A DNA stretch of 64,000 bases, taken from positions 36,337 to 100,336 of the forward strand of contig JAKSZP010017410.1 of assembly GCA_022478985.1 (NCBI GenBank). The letters run 5' to 3'. This stretch comes from Massospora cicadina (lineage: Eukaryota > Entomophthoromycota > Entomophthoromycetes > Entomophthorales > Entomophthoraceae). The position numbers and the translations under genes were made by a program. Under the pieces are notes generated by a model. It did no database searches, had not been told where the DNA came from, and worked only from the letters and a program-made list of their open reading frames with translations. Shown in pieces: positions 44,630 through 56,957 of the stretch (positions are counted from its first letter, which is position 1; each line of letters starts with the position of its first letter).

Positions 44630-46300
44630 AACATCCACGTTGAGATGTTTGTTTCCTGCTTGATGTACTATTTCAAATCATACCCTTGCAGGAGAACATC
44701 CCAACTGGCAAGGCGTCCATTTTGATCCTTCATGTTTCTTAGCCAGCTGAGTGACGCGTGATCAATGGCTACTTTGGAATGTACTCCATAAAGGTAGGGT
44801 CTAAAGTGCTTGATACTCATATCACTGCAAGAATTTGCGTTTAGTAACTATGTGATTCTTTTTTGCCTTGCTGAATACTTTAGAGTAATACTTGATCAGA
44901 TGACCTACTCCATCCTAATTTAGTTGTGCCAAGACTGTACTAAGTCCCACGTCACTGGAGTCAGTGTACAAGTAGAAGGTCTTATTGAAGTTCAGGTATG
45001 CCAAGATTGGTGCTTATACCAATCATGCCTTCAACTCCATGATTTCCTGCTCCTGCTCCATAATCCATTTAAATTTCTCTCCTTTGTATGCAGGTAGGTG
45101 AGGGGGAGCCGCCAAGTCCGCGAAGTGGGGGATGAACTTCCTGTAGTATTCATCATTCCTAGGAATACTTGAACGTCTCTCATACTCTTGGGTGGCTCCA
45201 TTGCCACAATAGCATTCAATTTTCCATCTTGAGGTTTAACTCCAGCTGGGCTGATTTCGTTTCCAAAAAACAAGTTGTCTCTTCAAGAAAGTGTAAACGC
45301 TTCTCTTCAGCTTCAATTTTGAAGCGTAAACCGCTTGAAGGCCTCCCTGAGCTGCTGTATATGTTCCTGAAAAGTGCGGCTGAACATTGCAATGTCATCG
45401 AGTTATATCAACACAAAAAATAACTTAAGATTGCCAAAGATGCAATCTATCGCTCATTGGAAGGTTTCATCATTGCAGAGCCCCTAAGGAATCCTCATTG
45501 GTTCAAACAACCTTTGGCTGCTTTTTATGGCGCATTTCACTTGGTCCTCGAGGGAGAGCTCCATTTGCTAGTAGCCATTGGCCAGGTCCTTGGCCAAAAA
45601 GTATTTTGAGCCACCCAAGTATTTAAAAGCCTCATTGATGCGTGGCAAAGGGTACAATTCCTTCTTCATAACCTATTTTAGGCGGCGGTAGTTCATGTTA
45701 ACCCTATGGGTTCCAATCTTCTTGCACACCAGCAACAAAGGAGATGCCCGTGGGCTCTTGGATGGATGGATTAGCCTAGCTTTGGATAAATGATCAGGCT
45801 CTTGCACAAAGACCGCGTCCTCTGTTTTTGACTGACAGTAAGGTTTGGACTTTAAGGGGATTACTAAACTGGTGACCATCTTATGGACCTCCCCTTTTCA
45901 CAGGCCATAGTCATTTAGGCCAGTGCTGAAGATGCCGTTGAACTCATCCAAAGATTTGCACAACTCTTTCTGCTGCTTAGGGGTTACATCCTCAAATGCA
46001 AGCCCGTAAAAACCTGCAACTGCATTTATGACTCAATATTTTGGCAACTGGTTAGGCGGGTCAGTGTCACAACTTTTTCCTTATCAACTTAAATCAGATA
46101 GATAGTAATGTTCCTCAGAACAAAGTCTAATTCTCTAGAGTAAGTGGTGTCAGGGAAAGCCTGGTGATACTCTGGTCTCTTGTTCTTTAATTCAATCTCA
46201 ATTTTACACTTCAGGAATTATGTCAGGAGGATATTAACGCTAATTGACAAGACCATATCTTTTCTGATCCCTGGTTGAATTTATAAACTTTCACTTGCAT
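44630..46300 (-). pseudogene. H reverse transcriptase and RNase H
   Basis: The 45673-45879 frame gives DAVFVQEPDHLSKARLIHPS and SPLLLVCKKIGTHRVNMNY, the fingers region. Broken frames then give YPLPRINEAF, KDLANGY, and LDDIAMF for the catalytic box (near 45400). The 45031-45273 frame (SPAGVKPQDGKLNAIVAM, VQVFLGMMN) is the connection. RNase H follows with DSSDVGLSTVLAQL (near 44925-44965) and HQAGNKHLNVDVLSRLP (near 44610-44660). Confidence 0.75.
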
Positions 46301-46639
46301 TCAAGGGGATCCTTCCTCAGCGCTCACGGTAGGTGGTAATTGTTCAACACCCTTTTATTTTAAGATGTATTTAATTGGATAGATCAATTAATCCGCTTTG
46401 GTTAAGCAACTAAATCGTTTTTAAGGTTTAAAGTCCTCGTCCATGAACACCAGGGGTATCTGGTAGCTTAAAGTGCTAACCGTGCTTGTGTGAAGTCAAT
46501 ATCTGCCCCAAACTCCAGAAGAAACTGTGTCCCAATCAGGAGATAGTAGTGGTCGTTGTCCAACGCTACTACAGGTGCCATCATAACCATGCGCCCAAAT
46601 TGTAAAGATAAGGCATAATAAGCTCCTAAGGAGCGGGTG

Positions 46640-48433
46640 ATGTCAGGTCCTGCAGTATGTTATTATACATTGTAGCTAATGTCAGACATAAATTTGAGCT
46701 TCTTCATAAATTTGGAGGAGATAATGTTCACTGGAGCACTGGTGTCCAGTACAGCCAGCACACACACCTTCCGGTGATAACTTTCACCTTCGTCACGCTA
46801 TTGCTGAAAGGGTTTCCAGTGGCTGGGACGTCAATTGCAGAGTCCTCTAATTGCTTAAAAGTAGCAGCATTTTTATTAGCCTTGATAATGTCTTCAACAT
46901 TCGGTACCAATGCTCAAAGGTAGACGCGACCAATTGCTCTCCTTTTCAAAAATTGATCACCTGGGTAGGCTAATTGCTTGGTCCAAATAGGTATTGTTCA
47001 ATATAGATCCATTAGCACCATAAATTATCAATATAGATGGTACAGCCAATGTGCTGGGAGCCCCTAACACATGATATTCCGCACTAGCCAAGTCTTCATC
47101 TTCATTGTCATCCTCACCCTCAGTGTAAAGTTCCACCCAATTTATGGTATTAGGTGTGTCCTCTTAGGGGGTTTGCTACTTGTTTTCTGATGTAACTGAA
47201 AGACAGGATTAAGCGAAGTTCCCAGGTTAATGAAACTTATGGCAATTAAAATCTTGACGTGGCAAGCTTCCAGGAGGTTTAATGATCTTCTCCTTAGGCT
47301 TCTCAACCTTATCATTGGTGACATAAATGGCCTTACTGACTCGTCAAGGGGGTGGTGTAGGTACCATTAAGTAAAATCAGATCTGTGCATCTATTGTACG
47401 TTGAGTAGAGCCTCTTTTAGAGCTTTAAGGGACATCTCACCTTGACCTCCAAAGTCATGTGCATCTTCAGATTAGAGTGCAACTTCAGTGAGCTTAACAA
47501 AAAGGTTTTGCGGTGGGCAGATTCAATGTTTCTGTTGTCCAAAACTGCTGGGCCTTAAGGTAGAATTAAAAAGCATATTTGTGACCAAAATTTTTTTGCC
47601 CATGTTCATCAACAGAAACTCTTGCATCATATTCTGAAATCTTGTTCACTACCAAGATCGTAGAAGGAGATGCTCTTGACTTCAGACCAAAATAATATGG
47701 GCCTCAAGCTTGCGCTGAGGTTCTTCTGAGCCTTGCGGCTCATGCATCCTTGTATATGGTGAGCTTTCTGGTGATTGCTAGTGCCATCCATGCTATTTCA
47801 ATGCATTTGGAGGAAACCAGCAATTATCTCCTCACCTGGTGTGCATGTGGTCTTGAAATATGTCTTAAAGTTTGGATCCTCCTCAACATGCTAGCATGCA
47901 TCATAGTTGGCTGAGTACAAGCTCTGACTGGTTGTTGTGCACATTTTTGAGCTATCCACACAGGTGCCTCCATTTTAGTAATAGGTTGGGTAGATGTAGG
48001 CTTTGGTTCGGTATGCATTAGTGCCTTCAGATCTTCAATACTCTTATCCATCACGACCATCATGTTGTGATGCTCAAGCGCTCTCAATTTCATTAAGAGC
48101 GGTATGGATTTTCCATTCTCTTTCTCATGGAATACAAGTCTCTTCTCAGGTTCTTCAGTATAAGTTCCATTCTTAGTTGGTGATGGTCCTCTCAATATAG
48201 GTAGTGAGGCAATTCATGCTCTTTTAGTGGTCTTCTTGACATGCTCAAGATCAATCCACAAGTCATGCACTTCAAATTCCAGGGTGTGGACTCTATTTCG
48301 TATGGTGTCCTCCTCCCTCACCAGGAGTTCAGAGAATTCTCTCCGCCCTCTCTGTGATACACCTCTATATCCGCATCTATGTCAGTTTTCTCATTAGAAC
48401 TATCATGAACATCGCTAAGTCCTGATAGTGTCA
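46640..48433 (-). pseudogene. H gag and protease
   Basis: Protease: VLDTSAPVNIISSKFMKKLK (near 46690-46760), with D-T-S in place of D-T-G. Gag: the 47824-48195 frame with KAQ-rich sequence (IPLLMKLRALEHHNMMVVMD), then PGEEIIAGFLQMH near 47800-47840, the capsid C-terminal part. A degenerate knuckle-like NCHKFH-x-PGNFA lies near 47220-47260. Several frameshifts. Similar protease and gag order is seen in G. Confidence 0.62.
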
Positions 48434-48451
48434 CCCTTGTAGTGATCATCA
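48434..48451 (-). other. H primer binding site
   Basis: On the minus strand TGATGATCACTACAAGGG follows the 5' LTR. It differs at three positions from the G site TGGTGCTCACTACAAGGG. Confidence 0.6.
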
Positions 48452-48854
48452 AGTCAGAACGCTGAACTCAGCTCGCTTAACTTTGGATACTGATTCGCTG
48501 CTCAGGTTTCTACTCTGCGAAATTAGACACCAGACAACCTTTGATAACATCACAACAACTCCCACTAAGAAAAATTTCCTCAACTTTTACCCCCTTGGTG
48601 CATCAATTGTTTGGTTGACTTTTTTACACTCTTGGCAAACGGCTTGACACTCTCTAACATTCTTTACATATGTTGGCCTTCGTGACTTAATAGAAACCTT
48701 TCCAACCTATTCCTTGGCGATATCAGCACCAAGGTATCCTTGACAGAGTTTTTTCTATAAAACAGGTTACTTCCAGACTGGCTACTGGCAACTGCTTCAG
48801 ATTGGTTAATCCCAGATTGGATACTAGTGATTATTAACTTTATGCAACACAAGT
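48452..48854 (-). repeat. H right LTR, first part
   Basis: GCTTAACTTTGG, then ATTAGACACCAGACAACCTT and AACATCACAAC, match 35830-36010. The last part matches 42380-42550. The LTR is then cut by element G and continues at 55949. Confidence 0.82.
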
Positions 48855-49417
48855 TGTTATAAAATTAGAAAGTATCTTTAGGATCCGCCATATTGTTTGT
48901 ACAGGTTGAACCACTGAGCAACAGACAGATGATGTGCGGGATCGTTGGTCCTTTGGACACACTTGAAAATATACTAAAAATAGGAGCAATTGCCCAATAG
49001 ACTCAATTATTTATTTTAATGGATATGGTAACTTTTTGCTGTCCCGCTCTCTCTCTACTATTAACAACCTCCTTTCTCTCAATCGCCCATCTTAATTATA
49101 TTTAGCGGCTTTGGACGATACTGCTCTCATAGCTTGGGCTATTCTATTCCACCGATTCTCCTCAAATTTGGCTTGTTATTCTCTAATTCTCTATCGCCCT
49201 AATTGAAGGCGATTTACTTGATATTCATCAAATATCAACATTGCCTTATCGCCTTATTGCCTTATTTAGAGGCGATCCAAAGATAACCCATTATATCCCA
49301 ATATCGCCTCATCTTGAGACAAACAAATAATTGTAACTGATATCATGTTTTGCGGATTCTTCCCAATCCACCCTAGCTGTCCCACAATTATCATCCAATC
49401 ATATTGGAATCATGACA
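48855..49417 (-). repeat. G 3' LTR
   Basis: Plus-strand ends TGTTATAAAATT and CATGACA. Direct repeat of 55393-55948. CGCCC(A/T)-type and GGCGAT-containing stretches are conserved in both. Confidence 0.88.
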
Positions 49418-49436
49418 ATACCCTATCCTTGACTGG

Positions 49437-51091
49437 ATGATAAGGCTCCTATTGTTTTTGTGGTTGGAGGAACTTTGCATGCACTCGGTTGATGATCTGA
49501 CCACTTGCGGGGTCCTTGATGGTATATGTGTCAACTCCAGTTTTCTCTATAGCTTCGAATGGACCAATCCAAATACTGACCAGCTTGTGTTTCCACCCAA
49601 AACCAAGTTGTCATGGAAGAGAACCATATTGCCTTCCTTGAACTGCGTCATCCCACTACAATGTACCTGATTGGCAGCCTGATTCCTGATCTTCTTGGCT
49701 AGGCTGAAGGAATATACTTCAGTTTGCAGTTTAATCAGAATGTTTGCAAGGTTAGTCAAATAGCAGTGGGGTTCCATTTCACTGAAGTCTTTTACACATG
49801 AATAAAGTAACTCCAGAAGATCCAGGTTTCAGCCATATAGTAATTAGAAGGGACTTTTCCCCATGGTGGAATGGTAATTAATGTTATAGGCTAACATGTC
49901 AGTGGAAGGGAGGGAGGTCCAATTGGAAGGTCGATCCATTACTAATTTTTGTAGGATGTTCACCATAGTCCCATTCCTCTGTTTGACCATTCCATTAGAT
50001 TTGGGGTGGTATGGGGTCGTCAGAACCCCACGGATTCCCATAAGCTCATTCAGTTTGGGGAGGATGCGCAAGTTAAAGTTGGTTCTGTTATCCGTGAGAA
50101 TAAACTGAGGGCATCCGTGTCACTGTGTTGAGATTTCAATATGACTGTGTGATAGGCTAGTGTTCTGGTGAATCATAAATTAGAGGTGAAGTGAGCTCTG
50201 AAGGTGAGTAATGATCTAGAGCAATGCGAGTTGAATTGATCAAATCAATTAGGATCTGTCCATTGAGGAAATTCTGTTGAAGCCTAATTGATAAAATGAA
50301 TTCTACATTGATAGCGATTTGAGATTTATTAAGCAAAATGTGTTAAATCTATTTGAGGAATACCAAGGGTTAAGGGTTGAGCGAGAGAGAAAAGTAGAGG
50401 AGGTTTTTAAAGAAGAGGAGGAGCAAAAGAAGAAAGAAGTGAGTAGGAGTAAGAAAGAGCGTGAGGAGAGAAGATCTGAAGTATATATTATACTAAATAA
50501 AAGTACCATAGTTGGGGCGATCGCCTCCTATCTTATATAAGTTTATTATGTTCATTCAAGGGACCAACGATCTCCATATCGTTTGGCCATTGCTCATTGC
50601 GCTAAACCCTGTGCAACTCGTTCAGCGGAAATAAGTCATATCTGACAAAAGTTAACACACTGAATAATGCATTCCATCACAAACTTGGCCACTGTAACTT
50701 CCCCCAAATCTCGTATTGCCCTCACTTTGATCCACCAAGTCAAGTAGTCAATAGCCACAAGAAAGTACTTACACCAGTTATCTCCTGTTGGCAAGGGACC
50801 AACAACATCAAGGGAAACCATGTGCTAAGAAAAAATGTGGTTTCACTACCCGGTATGAAGTTTTATGGTGGATGGCTTCTCCACTTGGCACTGATGGCAA
50901 CAGGAAATAGTTCCAAGCACATCGAAGCTCATGCTTTCCCAATAGTACCAATGGCGCAACAACTCCATTGTCTTATGCAACCCACCATGTCCGACTGCCT
51001 TTTGAGCACTATAATGATTCCCAGTCATGCTGAGGGTCATGGAAAATTCACTATAGAATTGCTGATCCACTTGTAAAGTTCCCCATTCCAT
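49437..51091 (-). pseudogene. G integrase, interrupted by solo LTR
   Basis: HHCC block: GHGGLHKTMELLRHWYYWES and CCHQCQVEKP (50846-51030). Core: SLDVVGPLPTGDNWCKYF with the first catalytic Asp (near 50780-50820), then VAKFVMECIIQ up to the insertion at 50658. Beyond it: HGCPQFILTDNRTNF with the second Asp (near 50080-50118), then YHPKSNGMVKQRNG (49990) where the Glu position reads Lys. C-terminal part to 49437 includes QFKEGNMVLFHDNLVLG and SWSVFGL. Confidence 0.8.
50126..50657. mobile_element. Solo LTR inserted in G integrase
   Basis: A 532-base insertion starting TGTTGAGATTTC and ending AAAGTTAACA, so its termini form TGTT...AACA. CACTG flanks it on both sides (50121-50125 and 50658-50662). 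Removing it rejoins ECIIQ with HGCPQF. It contains CTTATATAAG (near 50533) and a purine-rich part with a 73-codon plus-strand frame of Lys/Glu/Arg (50319-50540). No partner LTR was found in the window, so its parent family is absent here. Confidence 0.75.
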
Positions 51092-52777
51092 TGGAAGGTA
51101 ATTGTTCGCATCTTGTTTAATGCTCTGATCACTTGGGGCAGTTTGTCATCATATTTTCCGCTGAGCATCTTATCATATATCATGTCGCTGAGGTCCGCTA
51201 TCACAGCAACAGTCAGCAATTGAGATAAACAGTCAGCATTATGATGCTTTGCTCCTGGCTGATGAAGAATCTCGAAGTCATAAGCCTGCAGCTTAAGAGC
51301 CCATCGAGCCAAACAGCCTTCAGGTTCTTTGAGGTTCTGCAACCAGCATAATGATGCATGATCTGTTACAACTTTAGACTTTACCCCATGCAAATAGACT
51401 ATGAATTGCTTATGTGTAGATCACTGCTAAGAACTTCCACTCAGTCATAGTATAAATATGCTCATGGCAGTTTAGACTTCAACTACAGTTGCTACCAGAT
51501 GTTCCTCTCCCTCATCATCTTTCTGTGAAAGTACTGCCCCAACGGCGGAAATGGACGCATCCATCTGAATGATATACTCACAATCAAAGTGTGGATAGCG
51601 TAACACTGGTGCTCTGGTCGGTGCAATACAAAGTGTATCAAAATCATATTGACGACGTTCTGTCCATTCAAACACAGCGTCCTTTTTTAAGAACTCAAAT
51701 AGTGGCCCCCCAATACAGCTAAAATTATGGATAAAGTGCTGGTAATAAACCGACCATTCCCAAAAATACCTGTATGTCACATCTACTATTAAGTGTAGTC
51801 ATTTTGCTGATGGCCTCCACCTTAGCTGGCTGTGGTTTCAGACCTTTAGAGTCTACCACGGACCCCAAGTATTCCAGCTGATCTTTGAAGAAGTTACATT
51901 TTTGAGGCTTAATTTTAATATTCGCCTCAGACATCTGGTGGAATATTACTTCTAGGTGGTCAAGGTGCTCTGAAAAGGTTTGAGAAAAATTGTTATTATT
52001 GTTGAGGTATACAAGAATGCATGACAGTTCCAGCTCACCAATAATAGTGTCCATGGCTCGCTGAAATGTAGCCAGGGCGTTTCACAGCCATTGAGGCATC
52101 CACATCAGTTGAAAAAGGCCTTGGAGGTGATTACAGCACATTTTTCCTGTTCTGCCATGGATAGCTTGATTTTCCAGTAACCGGATATCAAGTCCATTGC
52201 TGAAAAATAATGGGCTCCCCCTAATCAATCCAAGGCATTGTTGATCCTTAGCAAAGGGTATGAGTCCTTTTTTGTAATACTGTTGAGCTTCCGATAGTCT
52301 ATTACTATGTGGTTGGTGCCACCCTTCTTTTTTACAATCAGAACGGGCAAAGCCCATAAACTCTTGGCAGTTTGAGCATCCATTGCTCCAGCAACTTGTC
52401 AATTCCGTTAGTGACAATGTCTTCTGCTGCCCTCAATTGGCGGAATGGCCAAGACCTTATAGGGGGATGATCTCCAATGTCTACTTAATGGACCACACCT
52501 GAGCACACCATAAGTCATGATCATCAACAGCAAAAATCCCTTTATACTTCTGAAATAAAGCTATTGCTTGGTCTTTTTGCTCTTCCAATAGTCCTATTAA
52601 TTTACTCCATGGTACCACCATTAGTACATTGGCCAGTGTCTCAACTGGTAGACCAAATTCATCCAATGACCCAAAATCATGAACCTGAAGGACCTCATCT
52701 ATTGGAATCAAATGTAAATACACTACAATTTGGTGTTGGTGGATTTGTATTGTTTCACTCTGGAGGTTTGCTAACAA
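51037..52777 (-). pseudogene. G reverse transcriptase and RNase H
   Basis: Fingers start near 52777-52481 (DQAIALFQKYKGIFAVDDHD). Broken frames then give IDKLLEQWM and YYKKGLIPF. The 51725-52054 frame carries the catalytic box as ILVYLNNNNNFSQTFSEHL, with the Y-L-D-D aspartates replaced by an Asn run, then CNFFKDQLEYLG. RNase H: QMDASISAVGAVLSQKDD (51535-51590, catalytic Asp kept), then TDHASLCWLQ and LHQPGAKHHNADCLSQL (51220-51270). Confidence 0.82.
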
Positions 52778-52907
52778 AACCTTAATCTCTCATGTCTCAG
52801 AAGTATAATCACTGGAACCACATGCAGCTCAAACCGCATTTGATGATAGAGCCCAATGACTTCCTCATATAGCCCACTAGGCACTTCCACCTCTAGCTTG
52901 GTGTTCA

Positions 52908-53420
52908 CTAAGACTTGATATCTAGAAGGAATAGATATGGGCCCTGCCACTTAAAGAGGTATCCATTGATATTCATATATCTGATGGGGAAGGGGCCAAT
53001 CTTGCGCTTTAGTTGCTGATAACGAACTGGCATCACCCCATCACTATATGCAAAGTTGATATGGCTCATATGCACCAGATCCTTTGGTACTCCACTAGTG
53101 GTGAAGTAAATTGGGATCCGCTGACCCAGGATGGCGAGGGTCTCCTCCATCATATTAACAACAGCCCCAAAACGGCACAGGAAAGTGGTTCCAATTAATA
53201 GGTCATAGTTTTATTTGGCAGCACAATCACTGAAGTACAACAACAATGGACCTAAAGCGCAGAGGTAGCGCACTGTAAGCCCCCTCAGAGATGGTGCTTA
53301 CTGCTACAGCAGTTCTGTACACCATTCGATGGTCCACATCAGGTTTTAACGTCAACTTTGTCATAAATTTAGTGGAAACTCTATTGACTGGAGCACCAGT
53401 ATCTATTATAGTGCGAATCC
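52908..53420 (-). pseudogene. G protease and linker
   Basis: RTIIDTGAPVNRVSTKFMTK (53360-53415) holds an intact D-T-G triad. The 52908-53153 frame (ILGQRIPIYFTTSGVPKDLV, FKWQGPYLFLLDIKS) continues into the linker before reverse transcriptase. Stops and shifts between 53150 and 53360. Confidence 0.7.
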
Positions 53421-53889
53421 TATTTTTTGCTACAAAAATATCACAGTACGTACACTCAGAATAAGAAGAATATTAACTGTTTAATATGTGGACATTTACA
53501 GGATCTCTTTTTTCAAGAAAACTCATTATTCTTTCACCAACTTAAGGTATTCTTTGACAAAAGCATCTACTGGAAGGGCGACGTTTACTCTTTTCAGAGT
53601 TGGAACATCCATGGCAGAATTAAGCTTGTCCGAGGAAACTTGATCAAGCATTTGACAGGCATACAGCTTTGGTTGTTCTGGGGACTCTTCTTCCACCACC
53701 GCCTTGGCTTGAGCTCATGTCGCTACATTTACTCTTCCAACTGGCTGCTGATATAAAAGTCCATCATTGTACTGAGGGACTTCCGCAGGGTATACTACTA
53801 TTGATTCAGGGACGTTTTGGGTTGGTATCACGGAGGTAGAGGGTCCTGTCTCTACTCCGCTTCATCTTTTACCTGATAGTATTGATCTT

Positions 53890-55350
53890 GGTGTATGTAG
53901 TTCACATGGCAGTTATGGCAGAATTTTCAAAATGACCAGGGCAGCCGCATTCATAGCAGTTAACCCCATAAGAGCCACGTCCTTGATTGTCATAAGATGG
54001 TAAAGATTGGAAAGTTTGGGGTCATTTGGCATAACCAGGCCCAGGTTGGTAAGAGGATTGTTGACATTCGGCATAGCTAGGTCCTGGTCAGTAGCTGGGT
54101 TGCTGATGGTTTTTGTGACCATCCCATTGACACTGATCGAACTGTTGCGTATAAGTTAGCCGAGGATAAGGCGCAGAGTTATAGAAAGGCCAAGAGAAAC
54201 TAAATGGGGTTGGAGTTGGACGAGAGTATTCTCCTAAATAAGAGGGTGTAGTAGAGGCAGTAGTCTTCCATTCCATATTTGATGGCAGGAAGTTGGGGAT
54301 ATGCGATGCAGAAACTGTACATTATTGAGTAAAGGTACGTAATCATCCAGAAGCAGTGAAATGACATTGTGAAGCTCTTGATATGGCTTCACCACGGAGG
54401 TCATGGTGATGCACACATTGGCTTCCGCTAAGTACCCTGCCCAAATCAGCACATGGACTTTAATTGTGAACCGATCAGAGAACTCCAGGAGAGTCTCATT
54501 TTGGCGTAATCCAATCATTAAGAATTATGCTTTCCACTGTGACATCTTTGAGGTACCCCCAAACAGGTAAAGTACAGTATCCTTTACATCCTTATAGGTG
54601 ACAGAGCAACTTGACAGGTAACATGTGACTTGATCAGCACTTATGACGTCTAATGTAGACATCAACAATTTAGCCTTCCATCTATCAGATGTACCTTCCG
54701 CTGCAAACTTAAAGTATTTGAATAAACCATGAATGTTCCCATTTTGATCAAATGGAGGGGTAATTTCTTGATATTAACCTCCTCATCCCGTTCATGGTTT
54801 TTTGGCCCATACTGAGGAATGGGTCGATATCTGAAAGCAGTTTCCCAATGAGAAGCTGGACCAGCAGAAGTTGGGATGTCCATTGCTGCAGGGGTATCAG
54901 GACCTTCTGCCATGGGTGGCACCGCCATTACTTGAGGGAATTGGCACTCTGACTCATAGTTGTATCCTGTACTACCATCCTGGGTGTAGTAGCTCCGGCC
55001 AGCATCATATTCTTCCTCATATGATGCCCCCTCTTGATGGTCATCCTCATCCCAGTGAGAAGACCAAGAAGCGCTGGTCAATTTTCGCTCTGTATACTGC
55101 AGCCATTTGGTAGTATCATCCAACCAGTTGGTGAGTTCCTTGTTTTGTTGTCCCAAAATTTGCATTTGGCTAAACGTGCTATCAAGCTGGTGCATGACAG
55201 CATTTTGTTCTTGGAGGAGTTCTTCCTGTTTTTTGAGCACCGCATCTAAGGTAAGTTTGAGTTCCTCATACCTGGCTGGTGCAGTGTTTCATGAAGATTC
55301 CTCAGTGACACAGTCTTTGTAAGACATGGCAGGTGACTGGAGTTTCTTAG
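53890..55350 (-). pseudogene. G gag
   Basis: Starts MSYKDCVTEESS just after the primer site, like J. The 192-codon frame 55240-54662 begins with a coiled-coil-like LKKQEELLQEQNAVMHQLDS, then an acidic Tyr-rich stretch, then PIPQYGPKNHERDEEV. The capsid part follows at 54518-54234 (NETLLEFSDRFTIKVHVLIW). The C-terminus has a short repeat (PSY-x-PGPSYA and SSYQPGPGYA) and a knuckle CYECGCPGHFENSA (near 53920-53965) whose fourth Cys is missing or shifted. It would bind element RNA. Confidence 0.75.
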
Positions 55351-55373
55351 TACTTAGTGGTTGATCAATGGGT

Positions 55374-55391
55374 CCCTTGTAGTGAGCACCA
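55374..55391 (-). other. G primer binding site
   Basis: TGGTGCTCACTACAAGGG on the minus strand, one base from the LTR end. Confidence 0.72.
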
Positions 55392-55392
55392 C

Positions 55393-55948
55393 TGTTATAA
55401 AATTGGATGGTATCATTAAGATCTGCCATATTGTTTTTACAGGTCAAACCCACCGAGCAACAGCCAGATGATGTGGGGATCGTTGGTCCTTTGGACACAC
55501 TTGAAAATGTACTAACAATAAGAGCAATTGCCCCTATTGACTCTTTTATTTATTTTAATGAATACAGCGACTTTTTGCTGTCCCGCTCTCTCTACTATTA
55601 ACAACCTCCTTTTTTCAATCGCCCATCTTAATTATATTTAGCGGCTTTGGACGATACTGCTCTCATAGCTTGGGCTATTTTATTCCACCAATTCTCCCCT
55701 CAAATTTGGTTTGTCACTCTCTAATTCTCTATCGCCCTAATTGTAGGCAATTTACTTTGTATTCATCAAATTTCAACATCACCTTATCTCCTTATTTAGA
55801 GATGATCCAATAAATAACCTGTTATATCCCAATATTGCCTCATCTTGAGGCACTCATATAATTGTAACTGATATCATGGTTGGTGGATTCTTCCTAATCC
55901 GCCCTAGCTGTTCCACAATTATTGTCCAGTCATATTAGAATTGTGACA
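55393..55948 (-). repeat. G 5' LTR
   Basis: Partner of 48855-49417. Several small indels distinguish them; an ATTGCCTTATCGCC-type repeat present in the left copy (near 49240-49260) is shorter here. Confidence 0.88.
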
Positions 55949-56957
55949 CAAGTTAAAGCAAAAAGTATAAGCTTAAGATTCTGTAGAAAGGTTCTTTATT
56001 AAAATATAAAGTGAAGTCTTATATACTTCATGGGGAAATTCATGATCTAAATGAATGCATACTGTAAAAATATAGGGATTTTTTGGTTTTTAAAGGAGGA
56101 TTTTTAAGATTCTAAGTCATATGACATTGACTGCTGTTTTAGCTTCTTCATTTGTGTTAATTTCTGTATGCGTGAGCTTCTTCTCATGACTTTTACCCCT
56201 GAACCTGAATGTTCAGAAACCTTTGTGCTAGGTCCCGCCTCTAGGATTTGGCTCATTGTAGTTGTTTTTGATATTGGTTTATTACCAAATATGGCAATAT
56301 GCATCTCAACCTCAGGTTCAAGCAGTGGCGCTCCTATGATGCACCTCACATCATGGCTTTGAGTCAATTGGGAAATTGAATGACTGCATGATTTATTAAT
56401 ATTTGCGGTTAAACCTCTGATGCTTTTGCTGGGGTAATTTGGTTTGCTCATCAGGGCGTTATTGGTGGAATTCAAATTATTTTGTCCCTTCAAAGGTATA
56501 AAAAAAGAAAATTTTTTTATGAATTTTGGTTGGCATCATCATTTTTTTCAACAATCTTCCAAATTAGTGATGCGAAAATTATTTATCATGACGTCACTAC
56601 TGGTGAAATTTTTAGCCCAACAGTGCCTATTGAAGGGCCTCTAATGCCCTCATCCACAATGACCTGATCATCAGTACCGCTACCAGTTTGGGTGTTGTTG
56701 TTTTCATTAATTCCACTGATTGAGGACTGACCAGAAGCATCACTTTCAGTCTCATCCATTAAACCATCTTTGAATATGTGTTGATCTTTGAGCTCACCTT
56801 TTGCAACTGCTTTTTACATATATAAGTATTAGTAGTCTCAACTTTGGTTTTTGTGGCTTGGTGCTTACACCATACCCTGTAAGTTTAGATTGTTGTGGCA
56901 GACAACCTTCTGCCACACTTGGGAATGCAGAAAATGGTTGTCCATTACATTATTTCA

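Larger units (their letters stand above)
48855..55948 (-). mobile_element. LTR retrotransposon G (Ty3/gypsy), exact TSD, nested in H right LTR
   Basis: LTRs at 48855-49417 and 55393-55948 flank a full gag-protease-RT-RNase H-integrase interior on the minus strand. CAAGT flanks both sides (48850-48854 and 55949-55953), and its removal restores the H right LTR. The primer site is 55374-55391 and a purine tract (AAGGATAGGGTAT) precedes the 3' LTR. The integrase is interrupted by a 532-base solo LTR. No chromodomain. Confidence 0.88.
35809..56763 (-). mobile_element. LTR retrotransposon H (Ty3/gypsy), hosts F and G in its LTRs
   Basis: Left LTR is 35809-36027 plus 42375-43375; right LTR is 48452-48854 plus 55949-56763. 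With nested elements removed they are about 1215 and 1213 bases. CCATC flanks the whole (35804-35808 and 56764-56768). The interior (43376-48451) reads on the minus strand: gag, protease, reverse transcriptase, RNase H, integrase. A primer site adjoins the right LTR and a purine tract (GGAAGGGGGAG, 43376-43386 reversed) adjoins the left LTR. H itself lies in the left repeat of the miniature element. Confidence 0.82.

Noticed and set aside
50319..50540. 73-codon Lys/Glu/Arg frame as a gene
   Set aside because: It lies wholly in a solo LTR and arises from purine-rich sequence; coding is unlikely.
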